DNA of 64,000 nt from assembly GCA_030246985.1 (NCBI GenBank), contig CP107246.1, forward strand, positions 1,800,282 through 1,864,281, given 5' to 3'. This DNA is from Candidatus Nitricoxidivorans perseverans. GTDB taxonomy: Bacteria > Pseudomonadota > Gammaproteobacteria > Burkholderiales > Rhodocyclaceae. Of the stretch, positions 9,838 to 23,247 are shown piece by piece (position 1 is the stretch's first letter; the number at the start of each line of letters is the position of its first letter). Below the pieces are notes generated by a model, which was not told the DNA's origin, did no database searches, and saw only the letters and a program-made list of their open reading frames with translations. The translations under genes were made by a program, and so were the position numbers.

Positions 9838-10440
9838 ATGATCAGCGATCGCTATAAACCTCTGCCGCAGACCCCGGTTTGCAAAAACGGCTGCTTCGTG
9901 TTGGGTTCGCTGAACCCAACGTCGCACATCAGGGTGGACTCGCCGGCGCTCGAAGTGATGACCGACCTGGCACGCATTCCACCCGCCACTGTCGAACCCC
10001 AGGACAGCTTCGACCAGGCCAACCAGGCCATGATCCTGCGCGGCGTGCGTCTGCTGTTGGTGACCGAGGACGGCGGACGGGTCGCGGGTGTCGTTACGGC
10101 GAGGGATCTGCTGAGCGAGAAGCCGGTGCGCGTGGCGAATGCTCGCGGCGTCCGGCGCCACGAACTGGAGGTGCGCGACGTGATGACACCCCTTGACCAG
10201 ATGGAGGCGATGGACATGGCCGACGTGGCTGCCGCCAGGGTCGGGCATGTCATCGCCACTCTTGAGCAATGCGGCCGGCAGCACGCCATCGTTTTCGAGA
10301 AGAGTGCCACCGACGGTCGCCAGACGTTGCGCGGCATCTTCTCGGCCTCGCAGATCGCACGGCAACTAGGCGTGGATCTGACCACCCACGAGGTCGCGCG
10401 CACCTTCGCCGAAATCGAGGCGGCGTTTGCGGGCGTGTGA
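9838..10440 (+). CDS. CBS-domain protein
   Basis: The 200-residue product carries a pair of CBS-like segments (roughly 45-110 and 125-185), with the motifs LLVTEDGGRVAGVVTARDLL and VRDVMTP. CBS pairs usually bind adenine nucleotides and act as energy or redox sensors. There is no catalytic domain and no signal peptide, so the protein is probably cytosolic. It lies between parB and atpI and has its own AT-rich leader (9807-9837). The function is unknown. A regulatory link to the ATP synthase genes behind it is only a contextual guess. Confidence 0.8.
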   Translation: MISDRYKPLPQTPVCKNGCFVLGSLNPTSHIRVDSPALEVMTDLARIPPATVEPQDSFDQANQAMILRGVRLLLVTEDGGRVAGVVTARDLLSEKPVRVANARGVRRHELEVRDVMTPLDQMEAMDMADVAAARVGHVIATLEQCGRQHAIVFEKSATDGRQTLRGIFSASQIARQLGVDLTTHEVARTFAEIEAAFAGV

Positions 10441-10474
10441 TACGTAAATTCGTAAGCGCCATGTAAGGCATTTC

Positions 10475-11967
<1,493 letters not shown>

Positions 11968-11987
11968 GCCATTCCCAGGAGGTTAGC

Positions 11988-12458
11988 GTGAGCATCAACG
12001 CCACACTGATCGGCCAGGCGATCTGGTTCGCGATCTTCATCTGGATCACGATGAAGTTCGTCTGGCCGCCGCTGCAGAAAGCGATGGCCGACCGGCAGCA
12101 GCAGATCGCCGACGGGCTCGCCGCCGCCGAGCGCGGCCGGCACGACCTGGAACTGGCCACCCGCCGTTCCGCCGAGGCCCTGCGCGAAGCCAAGGAAAAG
12201 TCCGCCGACGTCATCGCCCAGGCCGAGCGCCGCGGCCAGCAGATCATCGAGGAAGCCAAGATCGCCGCCCGCGGCGAGGCCGACAAGGTGGTGGCGGCTG
12301 CCTCCGCCGAAATCGAGATGGAAGTCCAGCACGCACGGCAGGCCCTGCGCGAGCGCGTGGCCGAGCTGGCCGTGGCCGGGGCCGAAAAGATCCTGCGCCG
12401 CGAGGTCGATGCCGCGGCGCATGCCGGCATGCTGGCTGCCTTGAAGACTGAACTCTGA
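11988..12458 (+). CDS. atpF: ATP synthase Fo subunit b
   Basis: Peripheral stalk subunit, 156 residues: one N-terminal transmembrane helix ([20 protein letters not shown]) followed by a long charged coiled coil. The GTG at 11988 sits behind CCAGGAGG and gives the normal length. The longer open frame overlapping atpE is not coding. The stop overlaps the atpH ATG (TGATG). Confidence 0.97.
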   Translation: MSINATLIGQAIWFAIFIWITMKFVWPPLQKAMADRQQQIADGLAAAERGRHDLELATRRSAEALREAKEKSADVIAQAERRGQQIIEEAKIAARGEADKVVAAASAEIEMEVQHARQALRERVAELAVAGAEKILRREVDAAAHAGMLAALKTEL

Positions 12459-12985
12459 TGGCCGAGATTGCCACCATCGCCCGGCCCTACGCCGAAGCGG
12501 CCTTCCGTCTGGCACGGGAACGGGGACGGCTGTCCGAATGGTCGGAAATCTTGAATTGCATGGCGAAGGTGGCTGACGCGGCGCGTGCGCTGATCGGCCA
12601 CCCCAATGTTGCGGCCCGCGAGATCGAGAGCCTTTTCGGTTCTGTCTGCGGTAGCACGGATGACGAAGCAGGCAACTTATTGCGCCTGCTGATCGAGAAC
12701 GGCCGGCTGTCCTGCCTGCCGGAGATTGCCGAACAGTTCGAGGCGCTGAAACGCCAGGATTCCGGCATCCAGGAAGCCGCCATCTATTCGGCCTTTCCCA
12801 TGGATGACGCCCAGGCGCAATCCATCAAGGCGCTGCTCGAAGATCGTTTCCGGACGCCCCTCAGGATGTCGGTGACGGTGGCGCCGGAACTGATCGGCGG
12901 CATCAAGGCGGTGGTTGGCGATCAGGTGCTGGACACATCGGTGCGCGGCAAGCTCGACGCCATGGCCGCGGCGCTCAACAGTTAG
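12458..12985 (+). CDS. atpH: ATP synthase F1 subunit delta
   Basis: Connects the peripheral stalk to the top of F1. The 175-residue product starts with the family motif [10 protein letters not shown] and ends with the OSCP/delta C-terminal block [22 protein letters not shown]. The start codon overlaps the atpF stop codon. Confidence 0.96.
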   Translation: MAEIATIARPYAEAAFRLARERGRLSEWSEILNCMAKVADAARALIGHPNVAAREIESLFGSVCGSTDDEAGNLLRLLIENGRLSCLPEIAEQFEALKRQDSGIQEAAIYSAFPMDDAQAQSIKALLEDRFRTPLRMSVTVAPELIGGIKAVVGDQVLDTSVRGKLDAMAAALNS

Positions 12986-12995
12986 GAGAATTTTC

Positions 12996-14534
12996 GTGCA
13001 ACTGAATCCCTCAGAGATCAGCGAACTCATCAAGAGCAAGATCCAGAACCTGCAGGGGGCCGCCGAGGTGCGCACCCAGGGCACCGTGGTGTCGGTGACC
13101 GACGGCATCTGCCGGGTGCACGGCCTGGCCGACGTCATGCAGGGCGAGATGCTGGAGTTCCCCGGCAACACCTTCGGCATGGCGCTGAACCTCGAGCGCG
13201 ACTCCGTCGGCGCCGTGGTGCTCGGCGACTACGAGCACATCACCGAGGGCGATACGGTCAAGACCACCGGGCGCATCCTCGAAGTGCCGGTCGGCCCCGA
13301 GCTGATCGGCCGCGTGGTCAACGCCCTGGGCCAGCCCATCGACGGCAAGGGGCCGATCAACGCCAAGGCGACCGACAAAATCGAAAAGGTGGCGCCCGGC
13401 GTCATCTGGCGGAAATCCGTGTCCCAGCCGGTGCAGACCGGCCTCAAGTCCATCGATTCCATGGTGCCCATCGGCCGCGGCCAGCGCGAGCTCATCATCG
13501 GCGACCGTCAGACCGGCAAGACGGCGGTGGCCATCGACACCATCATCAACCAGAAGGGCAAGGACCTCATCTGCATCTACGTCGCGATCGGCCAGAAGGC
13601 TTCGTCGATCATGAACGTCGTCCGCAAGCTCGAGGAATTCGGCGCGATGGAAAACACCATCGTCGTCGCCGCCTCCGCCTCCGAGTCCGCGGCGATGCAG
13701 TTCATCGCCCCCTACTCCGGCTGCACGATGGGCGAGTACTTTCGCGACCGCGGCCAGGACGCACTCATCATCTACGACGACCTGACCAAGCAGGCCTGGG
13801 CCTACCGCCAGATTTCCCTGCTGCTGCGCCGCCCGCCGGGCCGCGAGGCCTATCCGGGCGACGTGTTCTACCTGCACTCCCGCCTGCTGGAGCGTGCCGC
13901 GCGCGTCTCGCAGGAGTGGGTCGAGAAATACACCAACGGCGCCGTCAGGGGCAAGACGGGCTCGCTGACCGCGCTGCCGGTCATCGAAACGCAGGCCGGC
14001 GACGTCTCCGCATTCGTGCCGACCAACGTGATCTCCATCACCGACGGCCAGATCTTCCTGGAGACCGACCTGTTCAACGCCGGCATCCGACCCGCCATCA
14101 ATGCCGGCATCTCGGTGTCGCGGGTCGGCGGCGCCGCCCAGACCAAGGTCATCAAGAAGCTCGGCGGCGGCGTGCGCCTGGCGCTGGCCCAGTACCGCGA
14201 GCTCGCGGCCTTCGCACAGTTCGCGTCCGATCTGGACGAGGCTACGAGGAAACAGCTCGAGCGCGGCCGCCGCGTCACCGAGTTGATGAAGCAGCTCCAG
14301 TACTCGCCGCTGTCGGTGGCCGAAATGGCCGTTTCGCTGTTCGCCATCAACCAGGGCTACCTCGACGACGTCGAAGTCGGCAGGCTGCTGGCCTTCGAGG
14401 CCGAGCTGCACAGGACCATGAAGGCCAAGTACGGCGTTCTCATGGACAAGATCGAGTCCAGCAAGGAACTCGACAAGGACGGCGAAGCGCAGCTCGCGGC
14501 CGCCGTAGCCGAATTCAAAGCGGATTGGACATAG
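12996..14534 (+). CDS. atpA: ATP synthase F1 subunit alpha
   Basis: Regulatory nucleotide-binding subunit of F1, 512 residues. It has Walker [12 protein letters not shown], the [10 protein letters not shown] signature region (visible as [12 protein letters not shown]) and the beta-barrel N-terminus beginning [13 protein letters not shown]. The GTG at 12996 follows GTTAGGAGAA. The longer upstream frame overlapping atpH was rejected. Confidence 0.98.
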   Translation: MQLNPSEISELIKSKIQNLQGAAEVRTQGTVVSVTDGICRVHGLADVMQGEMLEFPGNTFGMALNLERDSVGAVVLGDYEHITEGDTVKTTGRILEVPVGPELIGRVVNALGQPIDGKGPINAKATDKIEKVAPGVIWRKSVSQPVQTGLKSIDSMVPIGRGQRELIIGDRQTGKTAVAIDTIINQKGKDLICIYVAIGQKASSIMNVVRKLEEFGAMENTIVVAASASESAAMQFIAPYSGCTMGEYFRDRGQDALIIYDDLTKQAWAYRQISLLLRRPPGREAYPGDVFYLHSRLLERAARVSQEWVEKYTNGAVRGKTGSLTALPVIETQAGDVSAFVPTNVISITDGQIFLETDLFNAGIRPAINAGISVSRVGGAAQTKVIKKLGGGVRLALAQYRELAAFAQFASDLDEATRKQLERGRRVTELMKQLQYSPLSVAEMAVSLFAINQGYLDDVEVGRLLAFEAELHRTMKAKYGVLMDKIESSKELDKDGEAQLAAAVAEFKADWT

Positions 14535-16832
<2,298 letters not shown>

Positions 16833-16843
16833 GGGGACACACC

Positions 16844-17269
16844 ATGGCACTCACCGTACACGTCGATGTCGTCAGCGCCGAGGAGTCGATCTTCTCCGGG
16901 CTGGCCGAGTTCGTCGTCCTGCCGGGCGAGACGGGTGAACTGGGGATACTCCCCGGCCACATGCCGCTGATGACGCGCATCAAGCCCGGCGCCGTGCGCA
17001 TCAAGCGCCAGGGCGTGGAGCAGGAGGAGCTGATCTTCGTCGCCGGCGGCATCCTCGAGGTGCAGCCCGGTGTGGTCACCGTGCTGGCCGACACGGCCAT
17101 CCGAGGCCGGGACCTGGACGAGGCCAAGGCCACCGAGGCCAAAAAGAAAGCCGAGGAAGCCATGGCCAGCCGCGAGTCCGAATTCGATTACGCACGCGCG
17201 CAGGCCGAGCTGGTCGAGGCGGCAGCCCAACTGGCCGCGCTCCAGCGCATGCGCAAGCGCACGCACTGA
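16844..17269 (+). CDS. atpC: ATP synthase F1 subunit epsilon
   Basis: Inhibitory/rotor subunit, 141 residues: N-terminal beta-sandwich with the motif [19 protein letters not shown] and a C-terminal helical pair. It is the last gene of the atp operon. A PAS-domain gene follows after only 11 bp with no terminator visible, so read-through is possible. Confidence 0.96.
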   Translation: MALTVHVDVVSAEESIFSGLAEFVVLPGETGELGILPGHMPLMTRIKPGAVRIKRQGVEQEELIFVAGGILEVQPGVVTVLADTAIRGRDLDEAKATEAKKKAEEAMASRESEFDYARAQAELVEAAAQLAALQRMRKRTH

Positions 17270-17280
17270 CACAACCGGCA

Positions 17281-18630
17281 TTGCGCGACAAGAAGGAACT
17301 ACAGGAACGGGCGGTACGCGAGGCCGCCGAGGGCAGGCCGTTGCTGGAACTGGCGTTGGAGCTGGGCGTTTCCACGACGACCCTGCGGCGCTGGATCAGT
17401 GCATCCGAAGCCAGGACGAAAGCGCGGGGCAGCGCCAGGAAAGTGGCCACCTCGCTGTCCCGCGAGAAGTATTCCGAGGCCAGCCAGCGCATGCGCCTCC
17501 TGATCCATGCCCTGGAGCAAAGCCCGGCGACCATCATCGTCACGGACGCCGACGGCAGGATCATCTACGCCAACCCGAAATTCACCGAGACCACCGGCTA
17601 TTCCACGGATGAGGCCATCGGCCAGACGCCCCGGTTCCTGAAATCCGGCTTCACCCCGCCCGAGGAGTACCACAGGCTCTGGAAGACCATCCGCGCCGGC
17701 AAGGAGTGGCGCGGCGAGTTCCGCAACAAGCGCAAGGACGGCTCGCTCTACTGGGAGCGTGCGTCGATCTCTCCCGTCTTTGACGCCGAGGGGCGCATCG
17801 CCAACTTCATGGCGGTCAAGGAGAACATCACCGAATACAAGGAAGCCGAAGCGGCGCGGCAGCAGGCGGAAGAGCGCTTCCGGGCGGTCGTCACCGCCAT
17901 GGCGGAAGGCGTGCTGCTGCTCGACCCGGAAGGCCGGATCGTCCTTTTCAACGCCGCCGCCGAGGGCATGCTGGGCCACATGGGGGAACAGATGGCGGGC
18001 CGGCGCCTCGATGAGCTGAACTTGCGCTGGCTGAGCGAACGGGGCGAAACAGTGCCGATGGAATCCCACCCGGTGCGGCGTGCCGTGAAGAAGGGCGAGA
18101 CCATCCGTCAATCCGTCTATGCCCTGCTGCCGCCGAGCGGCGAACTGCGCTGGATTTCCATCAATGCCGGCCCCGTTTCGACAAGTTCGGGAGCACAGTC
18201 CACCACCGTCGTTTCCTTCAGCGACATCACCGAACGCAAGGGTGCCGAGGAGCGCCTGAAGCTCGTAGGCTCGGCGTTCGACAACAGCGTCGAAGCCATC
18301 ATGATCACCGACGGCGACAACCGCATCGTCTCGGTCAATGCCGCCTTCAGCGAGATCACCGGCTACTCGCGCGGCGAAGTGATCGGCAAGTCGCCCAGCC
18401 TGCTGGCTTCGGGACGGCACAGCAAGGCTTTCTACCGGGACATGTGGGAGGCTCTGGCGGCGGCCGGGCGCTGGCAGGGCGAGATATGGAACCGGCGCAA
18501 GGACGGCCGGCTCTATCCGGCCTGGTTGTCGATCTCCGTGGTGCGCGCCGCGGACGGCAGCGTCGACCAGTACGTCACCCTGTTCTTCGACATGTCCGAA
18601 CGCAGCGATCGGATCAGAGGGGCTTCCTAA
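17281..18630 (+). CDS. PAS-domain protein with N-terminal HTH-like segment, no output domain
   Basis: The 449-residue product has a short N-terminal helix-turn-helix-like segment (LALELGVSTTTLRRWI, about 24-39) and three PAS/PAC units (about 72-190, 195-320 and 325-443), with motifs such as ITGYSRGEVIGKSPSLL. No kinase, GGDEF, EAL or transmembrane domain follows; the protein stops right after the third PAC (FFDMSERSDRIRGAS). Related PAS arrays usually lead into GGDEF-EAL domains, so this may be a truncated form or a stand-alone sensor. A TTG start gives the full HTH segment. The ATG at 17491 is an alternative start that would omit it. The 3' end overlaps the convergent DUF3365 gene by 17 bp. 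Confidence 0.75.
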   Translation: MRDKKELQERAVREAAEGRPLLELALELGVSTTTLRRWISASEARTKARGSARKVATSLSREKYSEASQRMRLLIHALEQSPATIIVTDADGRIIYANPKFTETTGYSTDEAIGQTPRFLKSGFTPPEEYHRLWKTIRAGKEWRGEFRNKRKDGSLYWERASISPVFDAEGRIANFMAVKENITEYKEAEAARQQAEERFRAVVTAMAEGVLLLDPEGRIVLFNAAAEGMLGHMGEQMAGRRLDELNLRWLSERGETVPMESHPVRRAVKKGETIRQSVYALLPPSGELRWISINAGPVSTSSGAQSTTVVSFSDITERKGAEERLKLVGSAFDNSVEAIMITDGDNRIVSVNAAFSEITGYSRGEVIGKSPSLLASGRHSKAFYRDMWEALAAAGRWQGEIWNRRKDGRLYPAWLSISVVRAADGSVDQYVTLFFDMSERSDRIRGAS

Positions 18631-19171
18631 GGGTAATGGCGCCGCGGATTTCAGCGGGGCCGTAGCCGACGGCCTTGTCGTCCGGATAGAGTTCCTTGAG
18701 CCTGGCCTTGACCGCCGGGCTGATGCGCTCGGCCGCGCCGTGGCAGTCCAAGCAGAGATCCTGGGTTGGCAGGGCCTTCATGTAGCGATACGTTTTGGCG
18801 TTCCCCTCCGCGACGATCTCGCCCCTCTCCATGCCGACGGGTTTCTCGCCGCCGGCAGCGCGCCGGTCGAAGTCCTCGAGGACGGCTTTCTCCCAGGCGT
18901 CGGGCACGGCCTTGGGATTGCGGTTCTTCAGGCTGACGCGGCGGATGGCCCAACCGGTCTTTTCGGAGGCGGCCCTGGCCATCTGGGGCGCCTTCTCGCG
19001 GCAGACGCCGATGGCGCCTGCCGGGCCGCCCCTGGCGATTTCCTCGCTCAGGACGTTCAGCAGCTTGGGCGGGATGGAGGTGGCCACGGCGCGGGCTTCC
19101 TCCAGCAGCTTGGCCTCGTCGGCGAAGGCGGGCAGGGCGGCGGCGGCGAGCAGCAGGGCGATTCGGTTCAT
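18614..19171 (-). CDS. DUF3365 (Tll0287-like) periplasmic haem-motif protein
   Basis: The 185-residue product has a Sec signal peptide (MNRIALLLAAAALPAFA), a DUF3365/Tll0287-like core (GVCREKAPQMA, RRVSLKNRNPKAVPD) and one c-type haem motif CLDCH near residue 150. This fits a periplasmic redox or gas-sensing haem protein. The ATG at 19171 was chosen because the longer frame overlaps the upstream Tim44-like gene and has no homologous sequence. It is the last gene of the DUF971-ubiE-Tim44 run on the minus strand. Confidence 0.85.
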   Translation of the reverse strand: MNRIALLLAAAALPAFADEAKLLEEARAVATSIPPKLLNVLSEEIARGGPAGAIGVCREKAPQMARAASEKTGWAIRRVSLKNRNPKAVPDAWEKAVLEDFDRRAAGGEKPVGMERGEIVAEGNAKTYRYMKALPTQDLCLDCHGAAERISPAVKARLKELYPDDKAVGYGPAEIRGAITLRKPL

Positions 19172-19188
19172 GCGGGATGTCTCCTTCT

Positions 19189-20013
19189 TCACTGGAATTG
19201 CTGGATACCGGCGATCTTCCAGCCGGCGCCACCGTCCACGGGCTTGATCAGATGCCAGACCTCGTCGAAGGCTTCCGACGTGCCGTCTTCGCGAATCTCG
19301 CCGTGGAAGCGGACGCTGGCGACATGGCGGCCCTCCTCCGTGACCAGATCGGTGAGCTCGGCGTCGAGCCGGGCCACGTCGGTCACCTGGGCCGCGCGCT
19401 TGCGCTCGTCGAACTGCATCATGATCTCCGCGAACACCTCCGGCGTGGTGAATTCCCGGATGTCTTCGAGGTTGCCGGCGTCGTTGGCGGCCTGGAGGCG
19501 CAGGAAGTTGATCTTGGCCTGGCGCAGAAAGCCCTCCGCGTCGAAATCGGCGGGCATGCTCGGGGGCGACCATGTCGTTGCGCCGCCCGGCGCGGCGGCC
19601 GGTTCGAATCGCATCGGCGCGTGGGCGCCCCCCGCGGGGCGCAGGGCCGGCTGCTGCTTCCTGGAGAGCATGCGGAAGAGGAAGACCGCGCCGAAGACCA
19701 GCAGGAGAATCATCAGCATGTTGGCCATGCCTTCGCCCAGGCCGAAGTGCGACAGCAGGGCCGCCAGCCCGATGCCCGCGGCCAGCCCGGCGATCGGGCC
19801 GAGCCAGCGGCTGGCGCCGGCGGGTTGCGGCGCGGCGCCCGGTTTGGGTGTGGCCGAGGGCGCCGGCGCGGCTGGACGCTGCATGGCGCTGCCGCTGCGG
19901 CTCATGCCGAAGGACTGGCCGCCGCCCAGGCGCCGTGCTTCGGCGTCGAAGGAGGCGAGGCTGAAGCCCAGGCCCAGCAGCGCGGCGAACAGGGCGATGA
20001 ACGTGTTTTTCAT
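19189..20013 (-). CDS. Tim44-like domain membrane protein
   Basis: The 274-residue product has an N-terminal signal/anchor segment, a Pro/Ala-rich stretch, two hydrophobic segments (about 68-115: GPIAGLAAGIGLAALL and MLMILLLVFGAVFLF) and a C-terminal Tim44-like domain (about 150-274) ending GAGWKIAGIQQFQ. Such proteins are commonly encoded beside ubiE in Betaproteobacteria. Their bacterial function is not established. It lies 15 bp after ubiE on the same strand. Confidence 0.85.
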   Translation of the reverse strand: MKNTFIALFAALLGLGFSLASFDAEARRLGGGQSFGMSRSGSAMQRPAAPAPSATPKPGAAPQPAGASRWLGPIAGLAAGIGLAALLSHFGLGEGMANMLMILLLVFGAVFLFRMLSRKQQPALRPAGGAHAPMRFEPAAAPGGATTWSPPSMPADFDAEGFLRQAKINFLRLQAANDAGNLEDIREFTTPEVFAEIMMQFDERKRAAQVTDVARLDAELTDLVTEEGRHVASVRFHGEIREDGTSEAFDEVWHLIKPVDGGAGWKIAGIQQFQ

Positions 20014-20028
20014 GGGTCTCTCCTTGGA

Positions 20029-20760
20029 TTACAGCTTGTAGCCGCGGTGCAGGGCGACGACGCCCGCGGTCAGGTTGAAATATTCGACGCGCGAGAGGCC
20101 AGCCGTCTCCATCATGGCCTTGAGGGTTTCCTGGTCAGGGTGCATGCGGATGGATTCAGCCAGGTAGCGATAGCTGTCCGCATCGCCGACGATCCGCTGG
20201 CCCAGCCAGGGCAGGAGCTTGAAGGAGTAGAGGTCGTAGGCGGGCGCGAGCGGCTCCCATACCTTCGAGAACTCCAGCACCAGCAGGCGGCCGCCGGGCC
20301 GCAGGATGCGGCGCATCTCGGCGAGCGCCACCTCCTTGTGCGTCATGTTTCGCAGGCCGAAGGCCACCGTTACCACGTCGAAACAGTCGGCCGGGAAGGG
20401 CAGCTTCTCGGCGTCGCACTGGGCGACGGGGGTCACGACGCCCTCGTCGATCAGCCGGTCGCGTCCGCGGGTCAGCATGGCGTTGTTGATGTCCGTCAGC
20501 CAGACCTCGCCCGTGGGGCCGACCTGCTTGGCGAAGGCGGAGGAGAGGTCGGCGGTGCCGCCGGCGACATCCAGCACGCGCTCGCCGGGGCGCGCCGCCG
20601 CGACCTGGAGCGTGAAGGCCTTCCAGAGCCGGTGCAGGCCCGCCGACATCAGGTCGTTCATGAGGTCGTACTTGCCCGCCACCGAGGAAAAAACGCCCTC
20701 GACGCGCTTGGCTTTCTCGTGCTCGGGAACCTGCTCGAAGCCGAAGTGTGTCTGGGCCAT
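20029..20760 (-). CDS. ubiE: ubiquinone/menaquinone C-methyltransferase UbiE
   Basis: SAM-dependent C-methylation of the quinone ring in ubiquinone and menaquinone biosynthesis. The 243-residue product starts [20 protein letters not shown] and has the signature [18 protein letters not shown], the SAM-binding loop [12 protein letters not shown] and the [12 protein letters not shown] block. The ATG at 20760 is the conserved start, so the longer frame upstream was rejected. It follows the DUF971 gene by 1 bp. Confidence 0.97.
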   Translation of the reverse strand: MAQTHFGFEQVPEHEKAKRVEGVFSSVAGKYDLMNDLMSAGLHRLWKAFTLQVAAARPGERVLDVAGGTADLSSAFAKQVGPTGEVWLTDINNAMLTRGRDRLIDEGVVTPVAQCDAEKLPFPADCFDVVTVAFGLRNMTHKEVALAEMRRILRPGGRLLVLEFSKVWEPLAPAYDLYSFKLLPWLGQRIVGDADSYRYLAESIRMHPDQETLKAMMETAGLSRVEYFNLTAGVVALHRGYKL

Positions 20761-20761
20761 T

Positions 20762-21190
20762 TTAGTGTCCGCAGCCGCCGCTGCCGCAGGCGGACTTGGG
20801 TGGGCGCATCGAAGAATCGATGTCCCGACTGCCGCCGGCCGCCTCCAGGCGGTCGAGGTAGTCCTGCCAAAGCTCGTCCTGGCGGTTGCCCAGGTCATAG
20901 AGCCAGTCCCAGGAGTAGAGGCCGGAGTCGTGGCCGTCGGAAAAGATCAGCTTGACCGCATAGTTGCCGACGGCCTCGATGTTCGTGATTTCGACGTCGC
21001 GCTTGCCCGTTTGCAGGGTCTCCTGGCCGGGGCCGTGACCGCGCACTTCCGCGGAGGGCGAGCAAACGCGCAGGAACTCGTAGGGCAGCCGGAAATGCGC
21101 GCCGTCGGAGAAGCGGATCTCCATCAGGCGCGAGCTCTGGTGCAGCTTGATCTCGGTGGGGATCGGGGTGTTGTGATCGATGCCGGCCAT
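20762..21190 (-). CDS. DUF971 domain protein
   Basis: The 142-residue product is a DUF971 protein (gamma-butyrobetaine hydroxylase N-terminal-like fold), with blocks [34 protein letters not shown] and [15 protein letters not shown]. The C-terminus has a Cys/Gly-rich CGSGGCGH tail. Members are often linked to Fe-S cluster or quinone genes; the exact role is unknown. The ATG at 21190 is used; 21199 (three codons longer) is equally possible. It is the first gene of the ubiE run and diverges from phoB. Confidence 0.85.
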   Translation of the reverse strand: MAGIDHNTPIPTEIKLHQSSRLMEIRFSDGAHFRLPYEFLRVCSPSAEVRGHGPGQETLQTGKRDVEITNIEAVGNYAVKLIFSDGHDSGLYSWDWLYDLGNRQDELWQDYLDRLEAAGGSRDIDSSMRPPKSACGSGGCGH

Positions 21191-21260
21191 GGGGGTCATG
21201 CAGGGTTCTGTGGGGGCGACTATCATAGCGCAACCGCGCATCGGCGCCGCGCCGGCCATG

Positions 21261-21294
21261 CTGTAACCAAAACGTCATCATCTCGCAATAGACT
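21261..21294 (+). promoter_or_regulatory. candidate Pho box and -10 of phoB
   Basis: Two 7-bp half-sites, CTGTAAC (21261-21267) and ACGTCAT (21272-21278), are 11 bp apart and each match five of seven positions of the PhoB half-site CTGTCAT. A -10-like TAGACT at 21289-21294 follows after 10 bp, the usual Pho promoter spacing. This suggests phosphate-responsive autoregulation of phoBR. Confidence 0.5.
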
Positions 21295-21322
21295 GCCGGC
21301 ATCCCATTACGTTTCCGCCGCC

Positions 21323-22012
21323 ATGCCCGCCAACATCCTCGTGGTCGAAGACGAACCCGCGATCCAGGCGTTGATCGCCGCCAATCTCAGGCGCGCCGGC
21401 CACGCGGTCACCGCGGCGCTCGATGCCGAAACCGCGCTGGCCCGGATCAACGAGGCCCTGCCCGACCTGATCCTGCTCGACTGGATGCTGCCCGGCATGA
21501 GCGGTCTCGAACTGGCGCGCCGCCTTCGCGCCGAACCGCGCACCCGCGGCGTTCCCGTCATCATGCTGACGGCGCGCGGCGACGAGCGCGACAAGATCCA
21601 GGGCCTGGAAACCGGCGCCGATGACTATGTCACCAAGCCCTTCAGCCCGCGCGAGCTACTGGCCCGTATCCAGGCCGTGCTGCGCCGCCAGCGGCCGCAG
21701 GCCGCCGAGGCGGCCGTCGAGATCGGCGGGTTGCGCCTCGATCCGTCCACGCATCGGGTCACCGCCGACGGACAGGCGATCAACCTCGGGCCCACCGAAT
21801 TCCGGCTGTTGCATTTTCTGATGACCCATTCGGAGCGCGTCCATTCGCGCGCCCAGCTGCTCGACCAAGTCTGGGGTGACCACGTCTTCGTCGAGGAGCG
21901 CACGGTCGACGTGCATATCCGCCGCCTGCGCGGCGCGCTCGAACCCAGCCGACTCGATACCCTCGTCCAGACCGTGCGCGGCAGCGGCTACCGGTTCTCG
22001 GCGTCCGAATGA
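21323..22012 (+). CDS. phoB: phosphate regulon response regulator PhoB
   Basis: OmpR/PhoB-class response regulator that activates phosphate-starvation genes. The 229-residue product has a receiver domain with phospho-acceptor Asp53 (LILLDWMLPG) and the conserved lysine in YVTKPFSPREL. The C-terminal winged helix has FRLLHFLMTHSERVHSR and TVDVHIRRLR. The ATG at 21323 (MPANILVVEDE) is the family start. Its stop overlaps the phoR start (ATGA). Confidence 0.95.
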   Translation: MPANILVVEDEPAIQALIAANLRRAGHAVTAALDAETALARINEALPDLILLDWMLPGMSGLELARRLRAEPRTRGVPVIMLTARGDERDKIQGLETGADDYVTKPFSPRELLARIQAVLRRQRPQAAEAAVEIGGLRLDPSTHRVTADGQAINLGPTEFRLLHFLMTHSERVHSRAQLLDQVWGDHVFVEERTVDVHIRRLRGALEPSRLDTLVQTVRGSGYRFSASE

Positions 22013-23247
22013 CCGAAACCTGGGTTGCCGTCGCCGTCGTCGCGCTCCTGCTGGCGCTGCGGCACCGCTGGCGGCTCACGCTTCTCAAGCGCTGGGCCGA
22101 TGCGCCCGTGGGCACGTCCGTCCCCGAAGCCGGCGGCGCCTGGGGCGATGCCTTCGCCGCCCTGCACCGGCGCGCCCGGCTGGCCGCCGAGCAGCATCGG
22201 CAGCTCCAGGCGGCGCTCGACCGCTTTCGCCAGGCGGCCCATGCGCTGCCCGACGGCGTCGCCATCCTGAACCCACAGGGCCTCATCGAATGGCTGAACG
22301 GCCCCGCCGAGGCGCACCTGGGGCTGGAGGGCGCCCGCGACGCCGGCGCCCCGATCCTGAACCTCGTGCGCGAGCCGGAATTCGCCGCCTATCTCCAGGG
22401 TTGCGACGGCAGGGCCGGGGGCGCCCCCCTGCTGCTGCGATCCCAGCGCAATCCGGGTCACACGCTGCAACTCCAGGCGGTGCCCTTCGGCGAGGGGCGC
22501 ACCCTGCTGATGATCCGCGACGTGACGCAGATCGAGAAACTGGAAACCATGCGCCACGATTTCGTCGCCAACGTCTCCCACGAACTGAAGACGCCGCTCA
22601 CGGTCGTCGCCGGCTTCATCGAAACCCTGGCCGACGCCCTGCGCGAAATTCCGCCGGAAGAGGCGGAGCACTACCTGGCCCTGGCCCGCGAGCAGACCAC
22701 GCGCATGCAGCGCCTGATCGAGGATCTGCTGACCCTGGCCGCCCTGGAAACCGATGCGCCGCCCGTCGAGGAGCGCGTGGACATGGCGGCGCTGCTGGCG
22801 GAAGTCCGCGACGAGGCCGGCGTCCTGTCCGGCGGTCGCCACGACATCATCCTGGAAAACAACGGCCCCGAAGCCCTGCTGGGCAATGCGCAGGAGCTGC
22901 GCAGCGCGCTCTCCAACCTCGTCTCGAACGCCGTGCGCTACACGCCGGAAGGCGGGCGCATCGGGGTTTCATGGAAAGGCCTGCCGGACGGCGGCGCGGC
23001 GTTCTCGGTGGCCGACACCGGCATCGGCATCGAGGCCCGGCACCTTCCGCGCCTGACGGAGCGCTTCTACCGCGTCGACCGGGGCCGCTCGCGCGAAACC
23101 GGTGGCACGGGCCTCGGGCTCGCCATCGTCAAGCATGTGTTGGAACGCCACGGCGCCCGCCTGAAAATCGAAAGCAAGCCGAGCGAAGGCAGCCGCTTCA
23201 CCGCCGAGTTCCCCCCGCGCCGCGTCGCCGTTAAACTGGCGGAGTGA
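22009..23247 (+). CDS. phoR: phosphate regulon sensor kinase PhoR
   Basis: Membrane histidine kinase partner of PhoB. The 412-residue product has one N-terminal hydrophobic segment, a PhoR-type linker, a PAS-like domain (about 75-175), HisKA with NVSHELKTPL, and HATPase_c with NLVSNAVRYTPEGG, DTGIGIE and GTGLGLAIV. Only one clear transmembrane helix is present, as in other PhoR proteins that sense through the Pst transporter and PhoU. A FeoB-like gene starts within its stop codon. Confidence 0.93.
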   Translation: MTETWVAVAVVALLLALRHRWRLTLLKRWADAPVGTSVPEAGGAWGDAFAALHRRARLAAEQHRQLQAALDRFRQAAHALPDGVAILNPQGLIEWLNGPAEAHLGLEGARDAGAPILNLVREPEFAAYLQGCDGRAGGAPLLLRSQRNPGHTLQLQAVPFGEGRTLLMIRDVTQIEKLETMRHDFVANVSHELKTPLTVVAGFIETLADALREIPPEEAEHYLALAREQTTRMQRLIEDLLTLAALETDAPPVEERVDMAALLAEVRDEAGVLSGGRHDIILENNGPEALLGNAQELRSALSNLVSNAVRYTPEGGRIGVSWKGLPDGGAAFSVADTGIGIEARHLPRLTERFYRVDRGRSRETGGTGLGLAIVKHVLERHGARLKIESKPSEGSRFTAEFPPRRVAVKLAE

